A DNA stretch of 64,000 bases from an uncultured Lachnospiraceae bacterium (GCA_910588955.1 CAJURQ010000013.1:1-64000), one strand, 5' to 3'. Positions 8,231 through 16,645 are shown, counted from the stretch's first letter. The notes: generated from the letters alone by a model not told the origin. A program made the numbers and translations.

Positions 8231-8464
8231 ATGAAGACGTACATGCTGGATTTAAACTCCATCGACAGAGTGAAGGGATTTGTGAGCGCGATCGAGAAAT
8301 TCGACGGTTACTTTGACATAGCCACCGGACGATACGTGGTGGACGCGAAGTCGATTATGGGTATTTTTTCCATGGATCTGTCCAGAAAGATTGAGTTCCG
8401 GATTCTGGAAACCAATGCGCAGATCTCGGAAGTGGAGGCGGCGATCGCACCCTATCTTGCGTGA
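8231..8464 (+). CDS. HPr-like protein lacking the phospho-acceptor histidine
   Basis: A 77-residue protein with the HPr fold pattern. ATG 8231 is chosen over GTG 8225 because AGGAGG lies ~8 bases upstream. The region around the regulatory serine of HPr is well kept (VDAKSIMGIFSMDLS), but the GLHARP motif carrying His15 is replaced by SIDRVKGF, so it cannot carry phosphate from enzyme I in the usual way. Family knowledge: the Bacillus Crh protein also lacks His15 and works through the serine, as a partner of CcpA. A regulatory, Crh-like role is thus possible, but serine phosphorylation here is inference. It stands alone, followed by a terminator, with no PTS genes nearby. Confidence 0.8.
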   Translation: MKTYMLDLNSIDRVKGFVSAIEKFDGYFDIATGRYVVDAKSIMGIFSMDLSRKIEFRILETNAQISEVEAAIAPYLA

Positions 8465-8484
8465 TGGAATAATGGAAAATGAGA

Positions 8485-8521
8485 CGGCTGTCGGTGAATA
8501 CACTGGCAGCCGCCGCTTTTT
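8485..8521 (+). terminator. Intrinsic terminator after HPr-like gene
   Basis: CGGCTGTC (8485-8492) pairs with GGCAGCCG (8505-8512), with one G-U pair, followed by CGCTTTTT. It closes the single-gene HPr-like unit. Confidence 0.75.
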
Positions 8522-8577
8522 ATATACGATATCTTTTTATTCGAGTGAGTCGTCGCCGAGCTTTGCTTCAGCGGCGT

Positions 8578-8606
8578 TTGCCTTTTGGAAATATTTATGC
8601 TAAGAT
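8578..8606 (+). promoter_or_regulatory. Predicted sigma-A promoter of the suf operon
   Basis: TTGCCT (8578-8583) and TAAGAT (8601-8606) are separated by 17 bases, with an extended -10 TGC directly before TAAGAT. It lies ~65 bases before the sufC start. Confidence 0.6.
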
Positions 8607-8670
8607 GTTCTATTAAGGAACTTCCGGCGAAGGGGGTCCTGAACAGGTACATGAAACTTGGAGGTTTATG

Positions 8671-9393
8671 ATGCTTGAACTTAAAAATATATCTTTTCAG
8701 GCGGATGACGACGGAAAAGAGATCGAGATACTGAGGAACATCAATCTGACGGTAGAAGACCGTTTTGTGGCGGTCACAGGACCTAACGGCAGCGGAAAAT
8801 CGACGCTGGCGAAGATCGTGGCGGGGATCTTAACGCCCACGGAAGGGCAGATTTTTCTGGACGGCGTTGATATCACGGGGAAATCCATCACGGAGCGGGC
8901 GCAGATGGGCATTGGGTTTGCCTTTCAGCAGCCTGTCCGGTTCAAGGGGCTCACCGTGAAGGATATGCTTTCTCTTGCCGCAGGCAGAGAGACGGCTGTG
9001 TCGGAAGTGTGCTCCATGCTCTCGGAGGTGGGTCTCTGTGCCAGAGATTATGTAAACCGAGAAATCAATGCCAGCCTTTCCGGTGGGGAATTGAAGCGTA
9101 TAGAAATTGCTATGATTATGGCGAGAAAGTCGAAGGTTTCCATCTTTGACGAGCCGGAGGCGGGAATCGACCTGTGGAGTTTTCAGAACCTGATCCGGGT
9201 GTTTGAGAAGATGCACAGGGAAATTCAGGGGACGATTCTGATTATTTCCCATCAGGAGAGGATACTGAACATTGCGGATCAGATAGTGCTTCTGTCTGAC
9301 GGTCGTATCGAGAAGGTGGGCAGCAGAGAGGAAGTCATGCCGGAACTTTTAGGTGCCGGGCAGCCGTGTAAGACTTTGACGGATAAATTATAA
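8671..9393 (+). CDS. sufC: SufC-type Fe-S cluster assembly ATPase
   Basis: A ~240-residue ABC ATPase of the SUF iron-sulfur cluster machinery. It carries Walker A GPNGSGKST, the Q-loop FAFQQPVRFKG, signature SLSGGELKRIE, Walker B VSIFDEPEAGID and the H-loop ISHQ. SGGELKR and EPEAGID are typical of SufC rather than transporter ATPases. ATG 8671 is favoured over the adjacent ATG 8668 because GGAGG at 8660-8664 is better spaced. The only other suf gene is the SufB/D-like gene 79 bases downstream, so this looks like a minimal SufC-SufBD system without SufS, SufU or a second scaffold gene nearby. The ATPase should drive rearrangement of the SufBD scaffold in the cytoplasm. Confidence 0.92.
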   Translation: MLELKNISFQADDDGKEIEILRNINLTVEDRFVAVTGPNGSGKSTLAKIVAGILTPTEGQIFLDGVDITGKSITERAQMGIGFAFQQPVRFKGLTVKDMLSLAAGRETAVSEVCSMLSEVGLCARDYVNREINASLSGGELKRIEIAMIMARKSKVSIFDEPEAGIDLWSFQNLIRVFEKMHREIQGTILIISHQERILNIADQIVLLSDGRIEKVGSREEVMPELLGAGQPCKTLTDKL

Positions 9394-9400
9394 ACGCGAA

Positions 9401-9448
9401 GAAGTTCTAAATCTCACGTGAGAGAATGCCAAAATTTGACATTCTCTG
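9401..9448. repeat. Dispersed intergenic hairpin repeat, short copy
   Basis: GAAGTTCTAAATCTCAC is followed by a hairpin, GAGAATG...CATTCTC. The same arrangement recurs at 50670-50716 within a longer copy. The 12-base palindrome TCTCACGTGAGA is also present. It sits between sufC and the SufBD gene. Confidence 0.65.
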
Positions 9449-9472
9449 AAATGTAGAATCATGGAGGAAATC

Positions 9473-10390
9473 ATGGACGCAATACAACGGGAGTTACTGG
9501 AGCAGGTGGCGGACCTGCATGAAGTGCCGGAGGGCGCGTACAATATCCGTGCCAACGGCGAGATGGCGGGAAGAAATACCACCGCTCATATAGATATTAC
9601 GACGAAGGAGGACTGTCCCGGCATCGACATTCGGATCAAACCGGGCACGAAAGGGGAGAGCGTGCACATTCCGGTGGTTCTTAGCCAGAGCGGTCTGCAG
9701 GAGAGCGTGTACAACGACTTTTTTGTGGGAGAGGACTGCGATGTTACGATCATAGCCGGCTGCGGCATCCATAACGGCGGTTCCGCCTCCTCGGCGCATT
9801 CCGGCATCCATCGTTTTTTCGTGGAGAAAAACGCGAAGGTGAGATACGTGGAAAAGCATTACGGCTCGGGCGACGGCAGCGGGGAACGGATTATGAATCC
9901 CACCACCGACATTCATTTGGCGGAGGGCGCGTCGCTGGAGATGGAGACGGTGCAGATCAAGGGGATCGACTCCACGGCGCGTAAGACGACTGCGGAGGTG
10001 GCGGAAGGCGCAAGTCTGGTGATCAAGGAAAAGATTATGACCCACGGAAAACAGTACGCCGAGACAGATTTTACGGTGAACATGGCGGGTGCGGGTTCCA
10101 GTGTGAATCTGATTTCCCGGTCGGTGGCGAAGGAGCGTTCCAGACAGATATTCCGCAGCCGTATTGTGGGCAATGCAAGCTGTCAGGGTCACAGCGAATG
10201 CGACGCTATCATCATGGATGAGGCGAGTGTCAGCGCGATTCCGGAGCTGACGGCAAACAACATCAACGCGAATCTGATTCACGAGGCAGCGATCGGGAAG
10301 ATTGCGGGAGAACAGTTGATCAAACTGATGACGCTCGGACTCACGGAGAAAGAGGCGGAAGAACAGATTGTGAAGGGATTTTTGAAATGA
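9473..10390 (+). CDS. SufB/SufD-family Fe-S scaffold protein
   Basis: A 305-residue SufBD-fold protein, the scaffold partner of SufC. ATG 9473 has GGAGG five bases upstream; the in-frame ATG 9461 would itself contain that site. Residues show a beta-helix-like central region with repeated short strands (HIDITTKEDCPGIDIRIKPG, VTIIAGCGIHNGG) and a conserved C-terminal block GNASCQGHSECDAI, ELTANNINANLIHEAAIGKI, where SufB/D proteins carry ligand residues. It is shorter than SufB of E. coli (~495), as in two-gene SUF systems of archaea and Clostridia. It overlaps the next gene by 4 bases. The role as sole scaffold is inferred from the absence of another sufB/sufD here. Confidence 0.87.
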   Translation: MDAIQRELLEQVADLHEVPEGAYNIRANGEMAGRNTTAHIDITTKEDCPGIDIRIKPGTKGESVHIPVVLSQSGLQESVYNDFFVGEDCDVTIIAGCGIHNGGSASSAHSGIHRFFVEKNAKVRYVEKHYGSGDGSGERIMNPTTDIHLAEGASLEMETVQIKGIDSTARKTTAEVAEGASLVIKEKIMTHGKQYAETDFTVNMAGAGSSVNLISRSVAKERSRQIFRSRIVGNASCQGHSECDAIIMDEASVSAIPELTANNINANLIHEAAIGKIAGEQLIKLMTLGLTEKEAEEQIVKGFLK

Positions 10391-11919
10391 GGAAGTTTTT
10401 ACAGTATGCGTTAAATCGGGTGGTGATTACGGCGCTTTTGGTGCTTTTGCAGATCGCTTTTTTCCTGATTGTGCTTTGGCAGTGGGGGGACTATTATGTC
10501 TGGTTTTCCCTTGTGCTGCGCTTTATCACCTTCTGGGCTGTGATTTACATTATATGGAAGCCGAACAATCCTGCCGTAAAACTGGCGTGGGTGGTGCCGA
10601 TTTTGACGTTCCCGCTTTTTGGCGGCGTGCTGTATCTGTGCTACGGGCATGTGATTGTGCCGAAGAAGCTGCGCGACAGTGTGGAGCGGACGGACAAGCT
10701 GGTTAAGAAGTGTCTGGTGCAGGATAAAAAGACGCTGAAAGATCTGAAGAGGGAAGATCCGGCGGAAGCGAATCTGAGCAGTTATATTTATTCCTATGCG
10801 GCTGCGCCGGTGTGGGATCAGACCGATACGAGGTTTTTTCCGGACGGACGTCCGTGGTGGGAGAGCCTGCTTGACGATCTGGAAAAAGCCGAGCGGTTTA
10901 TCTTTCTGGAGTTCTTTATTATCAAAGAGGGAAAGATGTGGGATGCGATTCTGGATCTTTTGGAGCGCAAGGCGAAGGAGGGCGTGGAGGTCCGGTTGAT
11001 GTACGACGATATCGGATGCGCGTTCCTTCTGCCGAAATACTATGACAGAATCATTGAGAAAAAGGGAATCAAATGCGTGGCGTTCAACCGGCTTGTGCCC
11101 TTTTTATCCCTTGTGCTGAACAACAGGGACCACAGGAAGATTGTGGTGATTGACGGCAAGGTGGCATATACGGGCGGGATTAATCTGTCGGATGAGTATA
11201 TCAATTATGAACACCCTTATGGGGACCACTGGAAGGACACGGGAATCCGTATTGAGGGAAAGGCTGTCTGGAATTTTACAGTCATGTTTTTACAGATGTG
11301 GAATATGTCTCGCTACACGGAGGAAGACTACACCAGGTACTATTATCCCTTCGAGAAAAGGTATGGGGCTGAGGGCTTTGTGCAGCCTTATGTGGATACG
11401 CCCTTCGACGACGAGACCCTCGGCGAGAATGTGTACTTGAATATGATTGGCGCCGCCGAGCGTTATGTCTGGATTTATACGCCCTATCTGGTCACGGACA
11501 ACGAGATGATTACCGCGCTGAAACTGGCGGCGAAGAGGGGCGTGGATGTGCGGATCGTGACGCCCGGCGTGCCGGATAAGAAGTTTGTCTATTGGCTGAC
11601 CCAGTCCAACTACCAGAATCTGATCGGAGCGGGCGTCAGGATATTCCAGTATGCCCCGGGTTTTATCCATGCGAAATGTGTGCTTGTGGATGACGAGTCG
11701 GCTGCGGTTGGCACGATCAATTTCGATTACCGGAGTTTTTACCATCACTTTGAATGCGGCGTGTACCTTTACCGGGCGCAGGCTGTGGAGGAGCTGAAAA
11801 AGGATATGGAAAAGACCTTCAGGGTCTGTGAGGAAATCACGTTGTCATGGTGCCGGGATAAGTTTGTAAAGACCAATGTGATCGGTCCGCTGTTAAAGTT
11901 ATTTTCACCCTTGATGTAA
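10387..11919 (+). CDS. cls: Cardiolipin synthase (phospholipase D family)
   Basis: A 510-residue membrane enzyme that condenses phosphatidylglycerol into cardiolipin. Two N-terminal transmembrane segments occupy ~10-65, followed by a PLDc_N-like stretch and two phospholipase D active sites: HRKIVVIDG (HKD motif near residue 248) and HAKCVLVDD (near 427). Both contain the required H-x-K-x4-D, with downstream GGINLSDEY and GTINFDYRS. Length is normal for Firmicute Cls. Its ATG overlaps the stop of the SufBD gene (ATGA), so it is probably read through from the suf promoter. The downstream acyltransferase begins 20 bases later, giving a small phospholipid pair. Confidence 0.93.
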   Translation: MRKFLQYALNRVVITALLVLLQIAFFLIVLWQWGDYYVWFSLVLRFITFWAVIYIIWKPNNPAVKLAWVVPILTFPLFGGVLYLCYGHVIVPKKLRDSVERTDKLVKKCLVQDKKTLKDLKREDPAEANLSSYIYSYAAAPVWDQTDTRFFPDGRPWWESLLDDLEKAERFIFLEFFIIKEGKMWDAILDLLERKAKEGVEVRLMYDDIGCAFLLPKYYDRIIEKKGIKCVAFNRLVPFLSLVLNNRDHRKIVVIDGKVAYTGGINLSDEYINYEHPYGDHWKDTGIRIEGKAVWNFTVMFLQMWNMSRYTEEDYTRYYYPFEKRYGAEGFVQPYVDTPFDDETLGENVYLNMIGAAERYVWIYTPYLVTDNEMITALKLAAKRGVDVRIVTPGVPDKKFVYWLTQSNYQNLIGAGVRIFQYAPGFIHAKCVLVDDESAAVGTINFDYRSFYHHFECGVYLYRAQAVEELKKDMEKTFRVCEEITLSWCRDKFVKTNVIGPLLKLFSPLM

Positions 11920-11939
11920 GGGAAATGGAGAGGGAAGTT

Positions 11940-12656
11940 ATGATACGGTTTTTAAAGGTGATTGTGTGGAATCTGCCGAGAATCTACATGATACCCAAAA
12001 TGGCATACAAGGCGAGACATAAGGAGCGATACGGTGAGGAGGCATGCTACGCCTATGCAAGGCTGGCGATCCGGCGCATGATGCGGGCGGGACGTATTTA
12101 CACGAAGCGTTTCGGGGCGGAGAACCTTCCGAAAGAGGGTGGGTATCTTCTGTGCCCGAACCATCAGGGGAAATATGATGCGCTGGGGATTATGATATCC
12201 CACGACAAGCCGTGCTCGGTGGTGATCGACGACGCCAAGTCCCATGGGCTTTTGGTCAAGCAGTTTATCGATCTTGTGCAGGGCAAGCGTCTGAAAAAGG
12301 ACGATACGAGACAGTCCATCGGAGTTATCAGAGAACTTGCAGAGGACACCAGTCAGGGACGGCGTTTTATCATTTTTCCGGAGGGCGGTTATTTTCATAA
12401 TCATAATACGGTGGGAGAGTTTAAGCCGGGCTGCTTTAAGAGTGAGGTGAAGGCGAAAGTGCCGATTGTGCCGGTGGCACTGATAGATTCTTACCGGGTT
12501 TTTGAGGAGTGGACGTTACGAAAGGTGGAGACGCAGGTACACTTTTTAAAGGCGATTCCCTATGAAGAATATAAGGGCATGACCACAACGGAGATCGCCG
12601 AGATGGTGAAAGATCGAATCACGAGCAGAATCAGCGAGGTAGTCAGCCCTGCATAA
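11940..12656 (+). CDS. plsC: 1-acyl-sn-glycerol-3-phosphate acyltransferase family protein
   Basis: A 238-residue PlsC-family acyltransferase. It has the catalytic NHQGKYD (NHx4D, ~residue 75) and the substrate-binding FPEGGYF (~147), with an N-terminal hydrophobic stretch (FLKVIVWNLPRIYMI). ATG 11940 is preferred because GAGAGGGAAG precedes it; ATG 11925 has poorer spacing. It probably transfers an acyl chain to lysophosphatidic acid to make phosphatidic acid, feeding the cardiolipin synthase encoded upstream. A related lysophospholipid substrate cannot be excluded from sequence. It converges with tmcAL, with only 5 bases between the stops. Confidence 0.87.
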   Translation: MIRFLKVIVWNLPRIYMIPKMAYKARHKERYGEEACYAYARLAIRRMMRAGRIYTKRFGAENLPKEGGYLLCPNHQGKYDALGIMISHDKPCSVVIDDAKSHGLLVKQFIDLVQGKRLKKDDTRQSIGVIRELAEDTSQGRRFIIFPEGGYFHNHNTVGEFKPGCFKSEVKAKVPIVPVALIDSYRVFEEWTLRKVETQVHFLKAIPYEEYKGMTTTEIAEMVKDRITSRISEVVSPA

Positions 12657-12661
12657 AAAGG

Positions 12662-13909
12662 TTATATTTTAATGATCGGTTTTTTGTATTCGTTGATCTC
12701 CGACAGCGGATCTTCGTCGGGGAATTTGCTCCGCACAATACTCTGGTAAATATGGCTTGCATAGATGTCCTTTTCCAGCATGGATAAGCCCGTCTTAGCA
12801 AGCTGTTTTTCTGCGTCCGCAAGTTTGGGGAGCAGGGGGATTCCCGCGTTTTTCTTGATGGCGGAAAGAAGCGGTGTGGCACTCTCCCGAAATCCCAGCA
12901 TACGGGCGTAAAAAATCCATCCCTCCTGCCCGTACTGCAGCAGTGTCTCCCTGTGTATGCCAAGGAGAATATGTAGAAGGCTTCTGGAGATCCTGACGTA
13001 AGTCCGGTTCTTGGATTTCAGCAGATCGCAAAAGGAGCGGAAATCACGGTATTGCGGCAGGAACTTGACGATACGGTCAGACAACTCCCTGTCAATGTCG
13101 GGATAGTCCGTGAAGCCGTCGCTTTCCTCCGAGAGAAGGCGGTACTGCGTAAGCAGGGAAAGGTCGTCTGTAAAGACCGGAAAGGTTTTCCCGTAGGCGC
13201 CTTTTATCACCTCCAAGGAGGATGCGGGGATCTGTCTTGTGAGCTCCTCCGAAACGCCGGCATGTCGGATGGATTCCCGGATGGCAATGGCAGAGCAGTA
13301 GCCGGTATCTAAACTGTTGTCATGGTAGGAGGAACCTGTGCGCTTAACGGTATACGGTTCCATCGCGCTCTTCCAGAAGAGGAGCGCCTTGCAGTACTCG
13401 ATACCAAGAATGTTGTTCGGCGTGGTCAGCACGTTGATGTGGGATGTCAAATGGGGCGCGGAAGCTTCCAGCGCCGTGTTTCTTGCCTGAGGATAGGTGT
13501 GACCGATACGAATCTCACGGTCCAGCGTCTTTTTGAAAACAGGGCTTTCATCCACAAGCGCCTGCGCGAAGTCCGTCAGTACGCGGATATCCCCGCACTC
13601 GCTGCCAAAGCAGAGCGTATCGACGACTCCCAGCTTATCGAGGAGAGCCACAGAGCTGCGGGCAAAGTGCTCGGCGCTGCTTATGGAATAGCAGACGGGC
13701 AGCTCCAGCACCAGATCCGCACCATTACGCAGCGCGCTCTCGGCGCGCAGATATTTATCCATGAGGGCGGGAGCGCCGCGCTGGACAAAATCGCCGCTCA
13801 TAACGACGACGCAGTAGTCCGCGTGCGCAAGTTCCTTTGCCTTCCGGATGTGATATGCATGTCCGTTGTGGAACGGATTGTATTCTGCAATAATTCCGAC
13901 CGTTTTCAT
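12662..13909 (-). CDS. tmcAL: tRNA(Met) cytidine acetate ligase
   Basis: A 415-residue nucleotidyltransferase-like protein of the TmcAL (formerly YlbM) family. It makes N4-acetylcytidine at the wobble position of elongator tRNA-Met from acetate and ATP. The N-terminus MKTVGIIAEYNPFHNGHAY contains the HxGH-type ATP site; CVVVMSGDFVQRGAPALMDK and ADLVLELP are family signatures. Length is normal. It is encoded opposite to its neighbours and divergent from pta. Being next to pta-ackA, which governs acetate, is suggestive because TmcAL uses free acetate, but similar adjacency may simply reflect gene order in the family. Confidence 0.93.
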   Translation of the reverse strand: MKTVGIIAEYNPFHNGHAYHIRKAKELAHADYCVVVMSGDFVQRGAPALMDKYLRAESALRNGADLVLELPVCYSISSAEHFARSSVALLDKLGVVDTLCFGSECGDIRVLTDFAQALVDESPVFKKTLDREIRIGHTYPQARNTALEASAPHLTSHINVLTTPNNILGIEYCKALLFWKSAMEPYTVKRTGSSYHDNSLDTGYCSAIAIRESIRHAGVSEELTRQIPASSLEVIKGAYGKTFPVFTDDLSLLTQYRLLSEESDGFTDYPDIDRELSDRIVKFLPQYRDFRSFCDLLKSKNRTYVRISRSLLHILLGIHRETLLQYGQEGWIFYARMLGFRESATPLLSAIKKNAGIPLLPKLADAEKQLAKTGLSMLEKDIYASHIYQSIVRSKFPDEDPLSEINEYKKPIIKI

Positions 13910-14011
13910 AGCTTTTTATTTCTCCCGAAGCAACATTGTTCCCCTGTTTTCAGTGTAACACAACGCGTCGGATTTGTATTGTTTTTTCTTGAAAACAGAT
14001 CAGAAAATTAC

Positions 14012-14040
14012 TTGTCTAAGAAAGCGGAATCAGATATCAT
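14012..14040 (+). promoter_or_regulatory. Predicted pta promoter
   Basis: TTGTCT (14012-14017) and TATCAT (14035-14040) have a 17-base spacer and lie 28 bases before the pta ATG, which has a strong AAGAAGGAGGG site. Confidence 0.5.
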
Positions 14041-14068
14041 GTAAGGTAGAAAGAAGGAGGGTATAGCT

Positions 14069-15070
14069 ATGTCTTATATTGATCTGATGAAAGAGAAAGC
14101 CAGAAGCGATAAAAAGACGATTGTTCTGCCGGAGACCAACGACAAGAGGACTTTGATCGCGGCGGCAAATATCCTGAAGGAAGGGATCGCCGACATCATT
14201 ATGGTGGGGAATGAGGAGAAGATCATGGACGGTGCGGGCTGGCTGGAAGTGGAGCTGGACGGCGTGCAGATCATCGATCCCGAGAAAACGGAAAAGCTTG
14301 ACGAGTATGCGGAACTTTTGTATGAGATTAGAAAAAACAAGGGAATGACGCCGGAGAAGGCGAGGGATACGCTGCTTAAGGACTATCTGACCTTCGGTGT
14401 GGTGATGGTAAAGGCGAACGACGCGGACGGTATGGTGGCGGGCGCTTGTCACGCCACGGCGGACACCCTGCGCCCCGCGCTGCAGATTTTAAAGACCGCC
14501 CCCGGCGTAAAGCTCGTATCGGGCTTTTTCATTCTCGATGTACCGGACTGTGAGTTCGGGGAGAACGGTACTTTTCTCTTTGCGGACTGCGGTCTGAATC
14601 AGGATCCCACGGCGGAGGAGCTGGCGGCGATTGCGGACACTTCCGCTAAGAGTTTTAAGAGCCTTGTGGGAGCGAAGCCGATTATCGCCATGTTATCCCA
14701 CTCTACCAAGGGCAGCGCCAAGCATCTGCTGGTGGACAAGATGGTGGAGGCGACGCGGATCGCCCATGAACAGTATCCGCACCTTACCATTGACGGAGAG
14801 CTGCAGTCCGACGCGGCACTCGTGCCGCAGGTGGCGAAATCCAAAGCGCCCGGCAGCGAGGTGGCAGGCAAGGCAAACGTGCTGATCTTCCCCAATCTGG
14901 ATTGCGGCAATATCGGCTATAAACTCGTGCAGCGTCTCGGCAAGGCGGAGGCATACGGTCCCATGCTGCAGGGTATTGCCAAACCCGTAAACGACCTCTC
15001 CCGCGGTTGCTCGTGGCAGGATATCGTAGGGGTTGTCGCTTTAACTGCCGTTCAAGCTCAGTTAGCATAA
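14069..15070 (+). CDS. pta: Phosphate acetyltransferase
   Basis: A 333-residue short-form Pta catalysing acetyl-CoA + phosphate to acetyl phosphate + CoA, the step before ackA in ATP-yielding acetate formation. Family blocks are visible: KTIVLPETNDKRTL at the N-terminus, ADGMVAGACHATADTLRP, GTFLFADCGLNQDPTAEELA, AMLSHSTKGSA, IDGELQSDAALVP and NVLIFPNLDCGNIGYKLVQR. There is no N-terminal regulatory domain of the E. coli type; this length is usual in Gram-positives. ackA follows in the same direction after an unusual 326-base structured gap, so the two genes may not be made in equal amounts. Confidence 0.96.
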   Translation: MSYIDLMKEKARSDKKTIVLPETNDKRTLIAAANILKEGIADIIMVGNEEKIMDGAGWLEVELDGVQIIDPEKTEKLDEYAELLYEIRKNKGMTPEKARDTLLKDYLTFGVVMVKANDADGMVAGACHATADTLRPALQILKTAPGVKLVSGFFILDVPDCEFGENGTFLFADCGLNQDPTAEELAAIADTSAKSFKSLVGAKPIIAMLSHSTKGSAKHLLVDKMVEATRIAHEQYPHLTIDGELQSDAALVPQVAKSKAPGSEVAGKANVLIFPNLDCGNIGYKLVQRLGKAEAYGPMLQGIAKPVNDLSRGCSWQDIVGVVALTAVQAQLA

Positions 15071-15078
15071 AAGATTGA

Positions 15079-15366
15079 GGTGTCAAAAGATGCTTCTATA
15101 AATCTGCTTTGGCATATTGCGCAAAATACTCGTGCAGTTGTCATGCGCAGGAGAATCGGATTTTCTTAACATTCCGTTCAGTACACAGCGATTTGCGGGC
15201 ATGGATGCCCGTAAAAGCCCGAGTCGAGCCTGGATGGCGAGTAGAGGGCGGTTGCGTTCGTTTTTCGTTATCTTATCGGAATATTTTAGAAAATCCATTC
15301 GACGGAGCCGACACAAGAGAGTTTTTTGTGCAATATGCCCGTTTTTTTAGAGCATCTTTTGACACC
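15079..15366. repeat. Long imperfect palindrome filling the pta-ackA gap
   Basis: The 326-base gap 15071-15396 holds no supported gene. Its two ends mirror one another: GGTGTCAAAAGATGCT (15079-15094) is the exact reverse complement of 15351-15366; GGCATATTGCGCAAAA (15111-15126) mirrors 15324-15339 with one mismatch; and the stretch at ~15158-15175 mirrors ~15277-15296. A small perfect hairpin, CGGGCAT/ATGCCCG, lies near the centre (15196-15211). Transcribed from pta it would form a long branched RNA hairpin. Candidates are a non-autonomous repeat of ERIC/MITE type or a regulatory or processing structure. Confidence 0.75.
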
Positions 15367-15396
15367 CTAACCCATAAAAAGAAAGAAGGTAAAATC

Positions 15397-16593
15397 ATGA
15401 ACATACTTGTTATCAACTGCGGCAGCTCCTCCTTAAAATTCCAGCTCATCGACGCGGAGACGGAGAAGCAGATCGCGAAAGGTCTCTGCGAGCGTATCGG
15501 CATCGACGGCAGCCAGCTTGTCTATCAGCCTGCGGGCGGGGAAAAGGAAGAGACGGTTACGCCCATGCCCGATCACACTAAAGCGATCGAGCTTGTCTTA
15601 AACGCGCTGATGAATGAGAAGACGGGCGTGGTGAAATCTCTGGATGAGATCGGCGCGGTGGGACACCGCATCGTTCACGGCGGAGAAAAGTTTGCGTCCT
15701 CCACGATCATCACCGACGAGGTGATCGAGGCGATCACGGCGTGCAACGATCTGGCGCCGTTACACAATCCGGCGAATCTGATCGGCATTGACGCCTGTAA
15801 AAAACTGATGCCGGGTACGCCTATGGTGGGCGTGTTCGACACGGCATTCCACCAGACTATGCCACAGCATGCGTATCTTTATGGGCTGCCTTACGAATAC
15901 TATGAGAAATACAAGGTGAGGAGATACGGCTTCCACGGCACGAGCCATTCTTTTGTGTCAAAACGGGCGGCGGAGCTTCTCGGTAAAAACTATGAGGATA
16001 TGAAGATCATCGTCTGCCATCTGGGCAACGGTGCGAGCATTTCCGCCGTGGAGAACGGGCATTGTGTGGACACCTCCATGGGTCTGACGCCCCTGGAAGG
16101 ACTGATCATGGGCACACGATCTGGCGATATCGATCCGGCGATCATCGAGTTTATTGCCCACAAGGAGAATAAGTCCATCGACGAGGTGATGACGATACTG
16201 AATAAGAAGTCCGGCGTTTTGGGACTTTCCGATAATCTGTCCTCGGATTTCAGGGACTTGGAGAAGTCCTATGTGGCGGGGGAGGAGCGAGGGCTTCGCA
16301 CGATTATCGCTTATTCCTACCGGGTGGCGAAGTATATCGGCGCATACACCGCGGCGATGAACGGCGTGGACGCGATCTGCTTTACAGCCGGTGTGGGTGA
16401 GAACAACCCGTTAGTGCGGAAACATGTCTGCCAGTATCTCGGGTATCTGGGCATTGCTCTCGATCAGGAGAAAAACAAGGTGCGCGGGGAGGATGCGGAG
16501 ATCAGTACGCCGGATTCCAAGGTGAAAGTGTTGGTGGTTCCCACGAACGAGGAACTGGCGATCGCGAGGGAGACGTTTGCGCTGGTAAAATAA
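15397..16593 (+). CDS. ackA: Acetate kinase
   Basis: A 398-residue acetate kinase making ATP and acetate from acetyl phosphate. It begins MNILVINCGSSSLKFQL (family signature 1) and contains RIVHGGEKF, VFDTAFHQTMP, RRYGFHGTSHSFVS, CHLGNGASI, DTSMGLTPLEGLIMGTRSGDID and FTAGVGENN. The open frame extends upstream to 15109, but that part is only the palindrome; ATG 15397 has AGAAGG six bases upstream and matches family length. With pta it forms the acetate branch expected in a fermentative anaerobe. The hairpin 16606-16645 follows. Confidence 0.97.
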   Translation: MNILVINCGSSSLKFQLIDAETEKQIAKGLCERIGIDGSQLVYQPAGGEKEETVTPMPDHTKAIELVLNALMNEKTGVVKSLDEIGAVGHRIVHGGEKFASSTIITDEVIEAITACNDLAPLHNPANLIGIDACKKLMPGTPMVGVFDTAFHQTMPQHAYLYGLPYEYYEKYKVRRYGFHGTSHSFVSKRAAELLGKNYEDMKIIVCHLGNGASISAVENGHCVDTSMGLTPLEGLIMGTRSGDIDPAIIEFIAHKENKSIDEVMTILNKKSGVLGLSDNLSSDFRDLEKSYVAGEERGLRTIIAYSYRVAKYIGAYTAAMNGVDAICFTAGVGENNPLVRKHVCQYLGYLGIALDQEKNKVRGEDAEISTPDSKVKVLVVPTNEELAIARETFALVK

Positions 16594-16605
16594 AATTTAG
16601 AGAAT

Positions 16606-16645
16606 GCCGATAGCCGTCGCTGGTGGTCAGTGGCGGCTGTCTTTC
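16606..16645 (+). terminator. Probable terminator after ackA
   Basis: AGCCGTCGCT pairs imperfectly with AGTGGCGGCT around a GGTGGTC loop, followed by GTCTTTCT. The U-run is modest. Confidence 0.5.

Noticed and set aside
13322..14044. 240-codon plus-strand frame opposite tmcAL
   Set aside because: TmcAL on the minus strand has all family motifs; the plus frame has none.
15109..15396. Possible N-terminal extension of acetate kinase or small genes in the pta-ackA gap
   Set aside because: The frames are formed by the palindrome; AckA starts at its conserved N-terminus at 15397 with a ribosome site.
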